This document shows positions 44,701 through 53,407 of a stretch of DNA of 58,013 nucleotides, one piece after another. The position numbers and the translations under genes are program-made. This DNA is from Duganella callida (lineage in GTDB: Bacteria; Pseudomonadota; Gammaproteobacteria; Burkholderiales; Burkholderiaceae_D), in the NCBI RefSeq assembly GCF_004614165.1, contig NZ_SPVG01000076.1:1-58013 (forward strand). Reading direction: 5' to 3'. The notes beneath the pieces were generated by a model. The model made no database searches. It saw only the letters and a list, made by a program, of their open reading frames with translations, and was not told the origin of the DNA. The stretch's first letter is position 1; the number at the start of each line of letters is the position of its first letter.

Positions 44701-46533
44701 TTAAACTATATTGATCGTTTCTTCCTCATCCGCCCTGGCCTGCTGGCGTTCCCACATTTGAGCATACAGTCCGTCCGCTGCCAATAGCGACTGGTGCGTT
44801 CCGCGTTCGACGATGCGGCCGTGATCCAGCACGATGATCTGCTGCGCATCGGCCACCGTCGACAGGCGGTGCGCGATCACCATCGTCGTGCGCGTGCGCG
44901 AGATCTCCTTGAGCTGCGCCTGGATCGCCTGTTCGGCACGCGAGTCCAGCGCCGACGTGGCTTCGTCGAAGATCAGGATCGCGGGATTCTTCAGCAGCGT
45001 GCGCGCGATGGCCACGCGCTGCTTCTCGCCGCCCGAGAGTTTCAGTCCGCGCTCGCCGACCATGGTCTGATAGCCATCCGGCAGACTGTCGATGAAATCG
45101 TGTATCGAGGCGGCCCGCGCGGCGGCGACGATTTCCTCGTGCGTCGCACCCGGCTTGCCGTAGGCGATGTTGTATTCGATGGTGTCGTTGAACAGCACCG
45201 TATCCTGCGGCACGATGCCGATCGCGTGGCGCACCGAATCCTGCGTCAGCGCGCGCAGGTCCTGGCCGTCGATAGTGATGCTGCCGGCGTTGACCTCGTA
45301 AAAACGGAACAGCAGGCGCGACAATGTGGACTTGCCGGAACCGCTGTGTCCCACCACCGCCGTGGTGGTGCCGGGCGCGATGGTGAAATCGACATCGAAC
45401 AGGATCTGCCGCTTCGGATCGTAGCTGAACTCCACGTGCTTGAAGCGCACCTCGGCGCCGCGCGTGTGCAGCGTCTGCGCGCCGGGCGCGTCGTCGATCT
45501 CGCGGTTCTGATCCAGCAGCGAGAACAGCTTCTCCATGTCGGCCAGGCTTTGCTTGATCTCGCGGTAGATCACGCCGAGGAAGTTGAGCGGAATGTACAG
45601 CTGGATCATGAAGGAATTGACCAGCACCAGATCGCCCAGCGTCATCTTGCCGTCGATGACGCCCAGCGTGGCGCGCCACAGGATCAGCGTCACTGCGACC
45701 GCGATGATCATCGACTGGCCGGTGTTCAGCAGCGACAGTGAGGTCTGCGACTTCACCGCCGCGCTCTCGTAATGCTGCAGACCTTCGTCGTAGCGCTTAG
45801 CCTCGTATTCCTCGTTGCCGAAGTACTTCACCGTCTCGTAATTGATCAGCGAATCGATGGCCTTGGTGTTGGCCTTGGAATCCAGCTCGTTCATGGTTCG
45901 GCGGAAGTGCGTGCGCCAGTTGGTGACCAGCACCGTGAACGTGATGTAGGAGACCAGCGCCACGAAGGTGATCACCGAGAACCAGATGTCGTAATGCGTC
46001 ACCAGATAGCCCAGCACCAGCGTGATCTCCACCAGCGTCGGCAGGATATTGAACAGCGTGTACGAAATCAGCGAACCGACCGCGCGTGTGCCGCGTTCGA
46101 TATCGCGCGTCATGCCGCCGGTCTGGCGGTTCAGGTGGAAGCGCAGCGACAGCGAATGCAGATGGCGGAACACCTGCAACGCGATGGTGCGCACCGCCCG
46201 CTGCGTCACGCGCGCAAACAGGAACTCGCGCAGCTCGGTGAACAGCGTGGTCGAGACGCGCAGCACGCCATACGCCACCAGCGCGGTCACCGGCAGCACC
46301 AGCAGCGCCTGCGGATGCGAAGGCGAGATGGTCAGCGAATCGATCAGCCGCTTCATCACCACCGGCACGCCGACGTTGGCCAGCTTGGCGCCGACCAGGC
46401 AGCCCAGCGCCAGCAGCACGCGCCACTTGTAGACCCACAAGTAGGGCAGCAATGTTTTCAGGGTGGCGGTGTCGCTGCGGGTGGGAGCGGTCGTGCTGGC
46501 GGTGGCGGGCGGGGAGTTGGCGTAGCGGCGCAT
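44701..46533 (-). CDS. Atm1/HMT-type ABC exporter (fused permease-ATPase)
   Basis: The roughly 610-residue half-transporter has six N-terminal helices, with the Atm1-family SLRFHLNRQTGGMTRDIERGTR and NYETVKYFGNEEYE in the membrane domain. The C-terminal ATPase has Walker A GHSGSGKST, signature LSGGEKQRVAIARTLL, Walker B ILIFDEATSALD and the switch region IAHRLSTV. Bacterial Atm1 homologues export glutathione-linked compounds or metals. The start is unsure: ATG 46533 is given, but a TTG at 46560 is also in frame, and neither has a good ribosome site. Confidence 0.92.
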   Translation of the reverse strand: MRRYANSPPATASTTAPTRSDTATLKTLLPYLWVYKWRVLLALGCLVGAKLANVGVPVVMKRLIDSLTISPSHPQALLVLPVTALVAYGVLRVSTTLFTELREFLFARVTQRAVRTIALQVFRHLHSLSLRFHLNRQTGGMTRDIERGTRAVGSLISYTLFNILPTLVEITLVLGYLVTHYDIWFSVITFVALVSYITFTVLVTNWRTHFRRTMNELDSKANTKAIDSLINYETVKYFGNEEYEAKRYDEGLQHYESAAVKSQTSLSLLNTGQSMIIAVAVTLILWRATLGVIDGKMTLGDLVLVNSFMIQLYIPLNFLGVIYREIKQSLADMEKLFSLLDQNREIDDAPGAQTLHTRGAEVRFKHVEFSYDPKRQILFDVDFTIAPGTTTAVVGHSGSGKSTLSRLLFRFYEVNAGSITIDGQDLRALTQDSVRHAIGIVPQDTVLFNDTIEYNIAYGKPGATHEEIVAAARAASIHDFIDSLPDGYQTMVGERGLKLSGGEKQRVAIARTLLKNPAILIFDEATSALDSRAEQAIQAQLKEISRTRTTMVIAHRLSTVADAQQIIVLDHGRIVERGTHQSLLAADGLYAQMWERQQARADEEETINIV

Positions 46534-46594
46534 GGCGGATAATGGCGTTTTATGGTTCAATCCCGTTCATTGTAGCCCCTGAAGAGAATTTAAG

Positions 46595-47044
46595 ATGACC
46601 ACGTCCGAAACTTCCGCCCCGCTCGCCGTCAACACCGTCAACCGTGGCCTGCCCGCCGGGAAAATGCCGGAACTGCGCATGATGCCGGCGCCGTCCGACG
46701 CCAATGTCTACGGCGACGTGTTCGGCGGCTGGATCATGGCCCAGGTGGACATCGCCGGCTCGCTGCCGGCCACCCGTCGCGCCAACGGCCGCGTGGCCAC
46801 CATCGCCGTGAATTCCTTCGTATTCAAGAACCCGGTGTTCGTCGGCGACCTGCTGTCGTTCTATGCTGATATTGTCAAGGTTGGCAATACGTCCATCACC
46901 GTGCAGGTCGAGGTTTACGCCGAACGCAACCGCCTGCAGGCCGATACCGTCAAGGTGACCGAGGCGACGCTGACCTACGTGGCCACCGACTCCGATCGCA
47001 AGCCGCGCAAGGTGCCGCCGATCGAAACACTGATCACCGGCTGA
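46595..47044 (+). CDS. Acyl-CoA thioesterase, hotdog fold (YciA type)
   Basis: The 149-residue protein has the YciA/BFIT pattern MPAPSDANVYGDVFGGWIMAQVDIAGSLPA, with the catalytic Asp/Asn region, and the second half FKNPVFVGDLLSFYADIVKVGNTSITVQVEVYAE. It hydrolyses acyl-CoA to free acid and CoA and usually acts as a hexamer. GAAGAGAA precedes the ATG. PhoD follows 26 bases downstream. Confidence 0.94.
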   Translation: MTTSETSAPLAVNTVNRGLPAGKMPELRMMPAPSDANVYGDVFGGWIMAQVDIAGSLPATRRANGRVATIAVNSFVFKNPVFVGDLLSFYADIVKVGNTSITVQVEVYAERNRLQADTVKVTEATLTYVATDSDRKPRKVPPIETLITG

Positions 47045-47070
47045 GCCGCGGCGGCCCGCTCGCTCACCGC

Positions 47071-48684
47071 ATGGACGAACAGCGCCGCATCTTTCTCGCC
47101 ACCGCCGGCCGCATCGGCGCGCTGGCCGCGCTCAGCAGCGCCAGCACCACCAGCCCCGCGCAAAGCCGCGCCGCCGTGCGCGAAGGCGGCGGCGCCTATC
47201 CCTTCAGCCTCGGCGTCGCCTCCGGCTCGCCGCTGCCGGACGCCGTCGTCATCTGGACCCGCATCCTGTACGACCCGCTCGCTGCCGCCGCCATGCCGCG
47301 CCTGGCCTACAGCGTGCGCTGGGAAATGGCGGAAGATGAAGGCTTCCGCCGCATCGTCGCCAAAGGCACGGCCAGCGCATCGCCCGCGCTGGCGCACAGC
47401 GTGCACGTCGACGTCACCGGGCTGCGGCCCGACCGCTGGTACTGGTACCGCTTCATGCTGGGCGACGCCGTCAGCCCGGTCGGCCGCACGCGCACCGCGC
47501 CAGACGCCGGCGCCATGCCCCAAGCATTGAAACTGGCCGTCGCCTCCTGTCAGCACTGGGAATTCGGCACTTACGCCGCGCACCGCCACATCGCGGCGGC
47601 CGCGCCCGACCTGGTGGCCTTCCTCGGCGACTACATCTACGAATGGGGGCCATACCAGCTCAAGCATCCGCAGGGCGCGGTCAGGATCGCGGAAGGCTTC
47701 ACGCTGGCCGACTACCGTGCCCGCTATGCGCAGTACAAGACCGACCGCGATTTGCAGGCGGCCCACCTGGCCGCCCCGTGGATCGTCACCTGGGACGATC
47801 ACGAAGTCGCCAACGACTATGGCAACGACCGCGACGAGCGCCTGAACCCGCGCTTCATTGAACGCCGCGCCGCCGCGTATCAGGCATTTTACGAACACAT
47901 GCCGCTGCGCCTGCAACTGGCGCCGGGACGCTCGTACGCCCACCTGCGCATCTACCAGCGCTACGACTGGGGCAGACTGGCGCGCTTCCACGTGCTGGAC
48001 GACCGCCAGTACCGCGCCTACCACGCCTGCCCGCCGAAGGGACGCGGCGGCTCCAGTTCGGTATCGCCGCGCGACTGCCCGGCGCTGCTGGACCGCAGCC
48101 GCAGCATGCTGGGCAAGGAACAGGAACAATGGCTGGCGCAGGGGCTGAGCAGCTCGCAGGCGCGCTGGAACATCCTGGCGCAGCAGACGCTGATGGCGCA
48201 GAACAGCCAGCTGCCGATCATGAAGGAGGGCGACGGCCGCTTCTGGACCGACGGCTGGGATGGCTACCCGATGGCGCGCCAGCAGCTGTTCGACACCCTG
48301 CACGCCAGCCGCGCCAGCAATCCGCTGATCCTGTCGGGGGACGTGCACAGCTTCTTCGCCTGCGAGCTGACGCGCCACCCCTCGCGCCCGCGTTCGCCGA
48401 CCAACCCGGTGCTGGCGACGGAATTCTGCGGCACCTCCATCACCTCGCCGTCGCGGCCGCAGACGCGCACCGAACAATACGTGCGCATGAACCCCGGCAT
48501 CAAATACGGCCGCAGCGACAAGCGCGGCTACATGCTGCTGACCATCACCCCGGCCGCCACCAGCGCAGCCTTCCTCGCGCTGGACGACGTCCACGACGCC
48601 GCCAGTCCGATCGCCCGCATCGCCAACTTCACCGTCCACCAAGGAGGGGTCAGAGCCGATATTCGGACACGAGCCCAGCCGTAG
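47071..48684 (+). CDS. phoD: Alkaline phosphatase D, C-terminus altered by palindrome
   Basis: The 537-residue PhoD-family metallophosphatase is exported by the Tat route: QRRIFLATAGRIGALAALSS is a twin-arginine signal. The N-terminal domain has PFSLGVASGSPLPDAVVIWTR. Metal and catalytic motifs are LAVASCQHWE, FLGDYIYEWGP, TWDDHEVANDYG and LSGDVHSFFACEL. The last about 13 residues (GGVRADIRTRAQP) and the stop codon are encoded by the left arm of the palindrome 48646-48729; family homology ends at about ANFTVHQ. The core enzyme looks intact. Weak ribosome site. Confidence 0.92.
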   Translation: MDEQRRIFLATAGRIGALAALSSASTTSPAQSRAAVREGGGAYPFSLGVASGSPLPDAVVIWTRILYDPLAAAAMPRLAYSVRWEMAEDEGFRRIVAKGTASASPALAHSVHVDVTGLRPDRWYWYRFMLGDAVSPVGRTRTAPDAGAMPQALKLAVASCQHWEFGTYAAHRHIAAAAPDLVAFLGDYIYEWGPYQLKHPQGAVRIAEGFTLADYRARYAQYKTDRDLQAAHLAAPWIVTWDDHEVANDYGNDRDERLNPRFIERRAAAYQAFYEHMPLRLQLAPGRSYAHLRIYQRYDWGRLARFHVLDDRQYRAYHACPPKGRGGSSSVSPRDCPALLDRSRSMLGKEQEQWLAQGLSSSQARWNILAQQTLMAQNSQLPIMKEGDGRFWTDGWDGYPMARQQLFDTLHASRASNPLILSGDVHSFFACELTRHPSRPRSPTNPVLATEFCGTSITSPSRPQTRTEQYVRMNPGIKYGRSDKRGYMLLTITPAATSAAFLALDDVHDAASPIARIANFTVHQGGVRADIRTRAQP

Positions 48685-48729
48685 CGGCAGCTACGGCTGG
48701 GCTCGTGTCCGAATGTCGGCTCTGACCCC
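48646..48729. repeat. 84-bp palindrome, shared-core family copy 2
   Basis: Arms 48646-48685 and 48690-48729 (40 bp) pair with a single G.T wobble around the loop GGCA. Outer GGGGTCAG and inner CGAGCCCAGCCGTAGC are identical to the copy at 3218-3307. The 16-base middle segment is AGCCGATATTCGGACA here and GTCTTTCATTGCCTCA there, each matched by its own partner arm. It covers the 3' end of phoD and lies six bases before the fadD stop, so it may also separate the convergent transcripts. Confidence 0.9.
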
Positions 48730-48734
48730 GATCT

Positions 48735-50420
48735 TCACGCGGCGGCTTTTTCGGTTTTCTCGTCGCGCAGCTGGCGGCGCAGGATTTTGCCGACGTTGGT
48801 CTTCGGCAGCTCGTCGCGGAATTCGATGTATTTCGGTTTTTTGTAGGCGGTCAGTTCGTGCTTGCAGAAGTCCAGCAGTTGCTCGGCCGTCAGGTTCGGA
48901 TCCTTGCGCACCACGAACAGTTTCACCGCCTCGCCCGAGTTCTTGTCCGGCACGCCGATGCACGCCACTTCCATCACGCCCGGATGCGCGGCCACCACTT
49001 CTTCCACTTCGTTCGGATACACGTTGAAGCCGGAGACGATGATCATGTCCTTCTTGCGGTCGACGATCTTGGTGTAGCCGCGCTCGTCCATCACGCCGAT
49101 GTCGCCGGTCTTGAAGAAGCCGTCGGCGGTCATCGATTTGGCGGTGTCGTCCGGACGGTTCCAGTAGCCGGCCATCACTTGCGGGCCGCGAATCGCGATC
49201 TCGCCGGTCTGGCCCAGCGGCAGCGGCTTGCCATCGTCGTCCAGGATCTGCACTTCGGTCGAGGAGATCGGCAGGCCGATGGTGCCGGTGAATTCCTTGA
49301 TGTCCAGGCGGTTGACGGTCACCACCGGCGAGGTTTCGGACAAACCGTAACCTTCGATGATGGGCGCGCCGGTCAGCTTCAGCCAGCGGTCTGCCACCGA
49401 TTTCTGCACCGCCATGCCACCGCCGTTGCAGATCGAGTAGGACGAGAAGTCCAGCTTGGCGAAATCGGGATTGTTCAGCAGCGCGTTGTACAGCGTGTTT
49501 ACGGCCGGGAACACCGCCACGCGGTATTTGGCCAGCTCTTTCACAAAGCCCGGGATGTCGCGCGGATTCGGCACCAGCAGGTTCAGCCCGCCCAGGCGCA
49601 TGCCCATGAAGGCGCTGACCGTCAGCGAATAGATGTGGTACAGCGGCAGCGCGCACACGAACACCAGTTGCTCGGACTGCGGCTTGAACTGCAGCCACGC
49701 TTCGTTCTGCAGCACGTTGGCGATGATGTTACGGTGCAGCAGGATCGCCCCCTTGGAGACGCCGGTAGTGCCGCCCGTGTACTGCAGGAAGGCGATGTCG
49801 TCCTGCCCCTGCTTGACCGGCTGCAGCGACAGCCGTCCGCCTTCGGCCAGCACCTGCTTGAACGTGGTCGAGCCCGGCAACGAGAACGCCGGCACCATTT
49901 TCTTCACATTGCGCACCACGAAGTTGACGATGTAGCCCTTCAGACCGCCCAGCAGGTCGCCCATGGCCGCCACCACCACGTGCTTGACGCGCGTCTGCGC
50001 CACCACCTGCTGCACGGTGGTGGCAAAGTTTTCCAGCACGAAGATGGCTTCGGCGCCCGAGTCGACCAGTTGATGCTGCAGCTCGCGCGGCGTGTACAGC
50101 GGGTTGACGTTGACCACGGTGTAGCCGGCGCGCAGGATGGCCGCCATCACCACCGGGTATTGCAGCACGTTGGGCAGCATGATGGCCACGCGCGCGCCGG
50201 GCGACAGCTTCTTGCTCTGCAGCCAGGCGCCGACCTTCTGCGACAGTTGATCCAGCTCGGCGTACGTCATGAACTTGTCCATGCACACGTAAGCGTTACG
50301 GTCGGCGTACTTGCGGAAGGCGTCTTCCATCAAGTGCGTGATCGAACGGAACTGGGTGTAATCAATTTCCGCGGGGACGCCTTCGGGGTACGACTTGAGC
50401 CAAATCTTTTCCATCTTCAT
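48735..50420 (-). CDS. fadD: Long-chain fatty acid-CoA ligase
   Basis: The 561-residue ANL-family enzyme activates fatty acids to acyl-CoA via acyl-AMP. It has the P-loop YTGGTTGVSKGAI, the A5 motif YGLSETSPVV, GEIAIRGPQVMAGYW and the FadD hinge DERGYTKIVDRKKDMIIVSGFNVYPNE. The C-terminal lysine is in ELPKTNVGKILRR. It is a close paralogue of the gene immediately upstream; the start at 50420 overlaps that stop by four bases (ATGA). Fatty acids are probably channelled to beta-oxidation or phospholipids. Confidence 0.95.
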   Translation of the reverse strand: MKMEKIWLKSYPEGVPAEIDYTQFRSITHLMEDAFRKYADRNAYVCMDKFMTYAELDQLSQKVGAWLQSKKLSPGARVAIMLPNVLQYPVVMAAILRAGYTVVNVNPLYTPRELQHQLVDSGAEAIFVLENFATTVQQVVAQTRVKHVVVAAMGDLLGGLKGYIVNFVVRNVKKMVPAFSLPGSTTFKQVLAEGGRLSLQPVKQGQDDIAFLQYTGGTTGVSKGAILLHRNIIANVLQNEAWLQFKPQSEQLVFVCALPLYHIYSLTVSAFMGMRLGGLNLLVPNPRDIPGFVKELAKYRVAVFPAVNTLYNALLNNPDFAKLDFSSYSICNGGGMAVQKSVADRWLKLTGAPIIEGYGLSETSPVVTVNRLDIKEFTGTIGLPISSTEVQILDDDGKPLPLGQTGEIAIRGPQVMAGYWNRPDDTAKSMTADGFFKTGDIGVMDERGYTKIVDRKKDMIIVSGFNVYPNEVEEVVAAHPGVMEVACIGVPDKNSGEAVKLFVVRKDPNLTAEQLLDFCKHELTAYKKPKYIEFRDELPKTNVGKILRRQLRDEKTEKAAA

Positions 50421-52108
50421 GCAGCCTTCTTCTTGTCGGCGGGTTGTTCATCGCGCAGGACACGGCGCAGAATTTTCCCGACATTGGTTTTGGGTAGCTC
50501 CTGGCGGAACTCAATGTATTTCGGCTTTTTATAGCCGGTTAATTGTTCTTTGCAGTAGGCCATCAGCGCCTGCTCGGTCAGGTTCGGGTCCTTGCGCACC
50601 ACGAACACCTTGACCGCCTCGCCCGAATGCTCGTCCGGTACACCGATGACAGCGCACTCCAGCACGCCCGGATGCGCGGCGATCACCGCTTCCAGCTCGT
50701 TCGGGTAGACGTTGAAGCCGGACACCAGAATCATGTCCTTCTTGCGGTCGACGATCTTCACGTAGCCGCGCTCGTCCATCACGCCGACGTCGCCCGATTT
50801 GAAATAGCCGTCGGGCGTCATCACCTTGGCCGTCTCGTCCGGGCGGTTCCAGTAGCCGACCATCACCTGCGGGCCGCGGATGGCGATCTCGCCAGCCGTG
50901 CCCAGCGCCACCTCCTTGCCGTCATCGTCGAGAATGGCGATATCGGTCGATGGCACCGGCAAGCCGATGGTGCCGGTGAAGGCGGTGCTGTCGGCACGGT
51001 TGCAGGTGGCCACCGGCGAGGTCTCGGACAAGCCATACCCCTCGATGATGGACACGCCGGTCGCCTTCAGCCAGCGGTCGTTGACGGCCTGCTGCACCGC
51101 CATGCCGCCGCCGTTGCAAATCTTCAGCCCCGAGAAATCCAGGTGGGCGAAATCCGGATGGTTCAGCAGCGCGTTGTACAGCGTGTTCACCGCCGGCAGC
51201 ATGTTGAACTTGTACTTGGCCAGCTCCTTGATGAAGCCGCCGATGTCGCGCGGGTTCGGGATCAGGATGTTCAGCGCGCCCACACGCGTGCCCCACATCG
51301 CGCAGCAGGTCAGCGCGAAGATATGGTACAGCGGCAGCGCGCAGACGATGCTGATCTGCTCGTCCGATCCGCCCAACGCCGGATGCGACCACGCCTCGCT
51401 CTGCAGCAGATTGGCGACGATGTTCCGGTGCGTCAGCGTCGCGCCCTTCGAGACGCCGGTGGTGCCGCCCGTGTACTGCAGGAAGGCCGGATCGCTGTCC
51501 TTGATCTCGACCGGGGTCAGCTTCATGCCGCCGCCCTGCGACAGCGCATCCTTGAAGCGCACCGCGTTCGGCAGCGAAAACGCCGGCACCATTTTCTTGA
51601 CGCTGCGCACCACGAAGTTGACCAGCATACCCTTCAGGCCGCCCAGCATCTCGCCCATGCTGGCCACCACGATGTGCTTGACCTGGGTCTTGCCCAACAC
51701 CTGTTCCAGGGTGGCGGCGAAGTTTTCCAGGACGAGGATGGCCTCGGCGCCGGCATCGTTCAGCTGGTGCTCGAGCTCGCGCGGCGTGTACAGCGGATTG
51801 ACGTTGACCACCGTGTAGCCGGCGCGCAGGATGGCGGCAATCGCGATCGGATACTGCAGCACGTTCGGCAGCATGATGGCCACGCGCGCGCCCGGCTTCA
51901 TGCCGCGGCTCTGCAGCCATGCGCCCAGCCGCTTCGAATACGCGTCGACCTCGGCATAGGTGAGGAACTTGTCCATGCAGACATACGCATTGCGGCTGGC
52001 GAACTTGTGGAAGGATTCTTCCAGCAACTGCACCAGCGAACGGTACTGACTCGCGTCGACCTCGGTCTGCATGCCGGGCGGATACGATTGCAACCAGATT
52101 TTCTCCAT
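50417..52108 (-). CDS. fadD: Long-chain fatty acid-CoA ligase, tandem paralogue
   Basis: The 563-residue protein has the same motifs as its neighbour (YTGGTTGVSKGATL, YGLSETSPVATC, DERGYVKIVDRKKDMILVSGFNVYPNE, ELPKTNVGKILRR). It starts MEKIWLQSYPPGM, mirroring MKMEKIWLKSYPEGV of the second copy. ATG 52108 is chosen from this match; the upstream extension is not coding-like. Tandem fadD pairs with different chain-length preferences are known in pseudomonads. A palindromic operator candidate lies 120 bases upstream. Confidence 0.95.
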   Translation of the reverse strand: MEKIWLQSYPPGMQTEVDASQYRSLVQLLEESFHKFASRNAYVCMDKFLTYAEVDAYSKRLGAWLQSRGMKPGARVAIMLPNVLQYPIAIAAILRAGYTVVNVNPLYTPRELEHQLNDAGAEAILVLENFAATLEQVLGKTQVKHIVVASMGEMLGGLKGMLVNFVVRSVKKMVPAFSLPNAVRFKDALSQGGGMKLTPVEIKDSDPAFLQYTGGTTGVSKGATLTHRNIVANLLQSEAWSHPALGGSDEQISIVCALPLYHIFALTCCAMWGTRVGALNILIPNPRDIGGFIKELAKYKFNMLPAVNTLYNALLNHPDFAHLDFSGLKICNGGGMAVQQAVNDRWLKATGVSIIEGYGLSETSPVATCNRADSTAFTGTIGLPVPSTDIAILDDDGKEVALGTAGEIAIRGPQVMVGYWNRPDETAKVMTPDGYFKSGDVGVMDERGYVKIVDRKKDMILVSGFNVYPNELEAVIAAHPGVLECAVIGVPDEHSGEAVKVFVVRKDPNLTEQALMAYCKEQLTGYKKPKYIEFRQELPKTNVGKILRRVLRDEQPADKKKAA

Positions 52109-52227
52109 GCTGTGCCTCTTGTCTCGAAATATTATCGTTGTAAGGCCGGCGCACAGTGCCGGTGGGAGGTCTTGATGATGCGATGCTATCGGGCAGCAGG
52201 CCCGTGCGCAAGCGCATTTAACCATAA

Positions 52228-52245
52228 TTAGAACGAGGGTTCTAA
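52228..52245. promoter_or_regulatory. Palindromic operator candidate upstream of fadD pair
   Basis: TTAGAACGAGGGTTCTAA is a perfect 7-bp inverted repeat around GAGG. It resembles the GAAAC-N4-GTTTC style of TetR-type fatty-acid regulators (PsrA/FadR-like), but the cognate protein is not in this window. The 162-base gap 52109-52270 otherwise shows no gene. Confidence 0.45.
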
Positions 52246-52270
52246 CGGCTTTTTATGACGCAACGCAACA

Positions 52271-53398
52271 TCAGTGCGTGCCTTGGATGGTTGGTAGCGC
52301 ATCCTTGTCGCGCTCCGCGTTCAGCATTGCGGGCCGGCCTAACACGTCCAGCTGCTGCCGGCGTTGAACTACATCAAGAGTAGCGATACCTTGCACCGCA
52401 GCATAAAAACGTACGAACGTTCGTTCTCGCTGTAGCAGGGCCCGGAAGGCCGGCAGATAATCGTGGTAAGTTCCCACCGCGCTGAGGTGAGCGTTGGTCA
52501 AGGGCTCGGCAAACCAGCGGTCATAACCGGCATAGCCGCCCCAGCTTTCCTTGAGTTTCAGATAGTCCGATTTCAGGTGGGCGAAGATGCGGGCTTTCTC
52601 GGCGCGCTTGTGGCGGGTGCTGGTCTTGCTGGCGTACAGATCGGCCAGCATCTTGCGGTGCCGCACCAGCAGCGCCAGAAAGTCCTGGCGGCGCACATTG
52701 TAGCGCTCGTAGGCCTCGCGCATGGGATCGGTGCCGTACAGCTCCAGCCAGCGCGCCACGCCGGCTTCCTCCACCGCGGTGGCGAAGCTTTCGTTGAATT
52801 GCGTATCGCCCGGCACGTACACGACCTGGTGCGCCAGTTCGTGGAACACCATGCGCGCCAGTTCGGCGTCGGAATAGTTGATGAAGGTGGACAGCAGCGG
52901 GTCGCTGAACCAGCCCAGGGTCGAATAGGCCGGCACGCCGCCGACCTGCACGTCGTTGCCTTCCTTGCGCAACTCGTCGGCGTAGGCCTGGGCGTCCTCC
53001 TTGCTGTAGTAGCCGCGATAGCTGACACAGCCGGCAATCGGGAAGCACCACTGGATCGGCCGCAGCGACAGTTCCGGCGTCGCCACCACGTTCCACAGCA
53101 CGAACGGCCGCGACAATGCGGCATAGTTCTTGTAGCTGGCGTTATCGGGAAGATTCAGTTCCTTGACGGCGAACTTGCGTATCAATAGCGCCTTTTCCAG
53201 GCGCGCCTTGAGGCGGGGATCGGTGCCGGGATCGCCGAGCCAGTCATCGATCGGACGGGCATCCGACCACAGCGAATACTGTCCCTGCGCCGCCTGCATG
53301 TAATACTTGAACTGCGCGCAACCGGCCAGCATGGCCGACACGCACGCCGCCGCCAGCCAGTATCTGGTGCGGAAAATTCGGCGTGCAATATTGCGCAT
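52271..53398 (-). CDS. Putative lipoprotein aminopeptidase (COG4324 type)
   Basis: The 375-residue protein has a lipoprotein signal (lipobox LAGC, Cys27) and so is probably anchored in the outer membrane or periplasm. The zinc motif HELAHQ sits in MVFHELAHQVVYVPGD, followed by NESFATAVEEAGV with the third ligand Glu. YSTLGWFSDPLLST and IAGCVSYRGYYSKEDA are family hallmarks of predicted aminopeptidases. Activity is inferred from the motif. It ends 25 bases after the operator candidate. Confidence 0.9.
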   Translation of the reverse strand: MRNIARRIFRTRYWLAAACVSAMLAGCAQFKYYMQAAQGQYSLWSDARPIDDWLGDPGTDPRLKARLEKALLIRKFAVKELNLPDNASYKNYAALSRPFVLWNVVATPELSLRPIQWCFPIAGCVSYRGYYSKEDAQAYADELRKEGNDVQVGGVPAYSTLGWFSDPLLSTFINYSDAELARMVFHELAHQVVYVPGDTQFNESFATAVEEAGVARWLELYGTDPMREAYERYNVRRQDFLALLVRHRKMLADLYASKTSTRHKRAEKARIFAHLKSDYLKLKESWGGYAGYDRWFAEPLTNAHLSAVGTYHDYLPAFRALLQRERTFVRFYAAVQGIATLDVVQRRQQLDVLGRPAMLNAERDKDALPTIQGTH

Positions 53399-53407
53399 AC
53401 ATTACCT

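Noticed and set aside
48691-49698. Minus-strand frame ending GVRADIRTRAQP, same tail as phoD
   Set aside because: Out-of-frame reading of fadD running into the palindrome; the shared tail only reflects the repeat being self-complementary.
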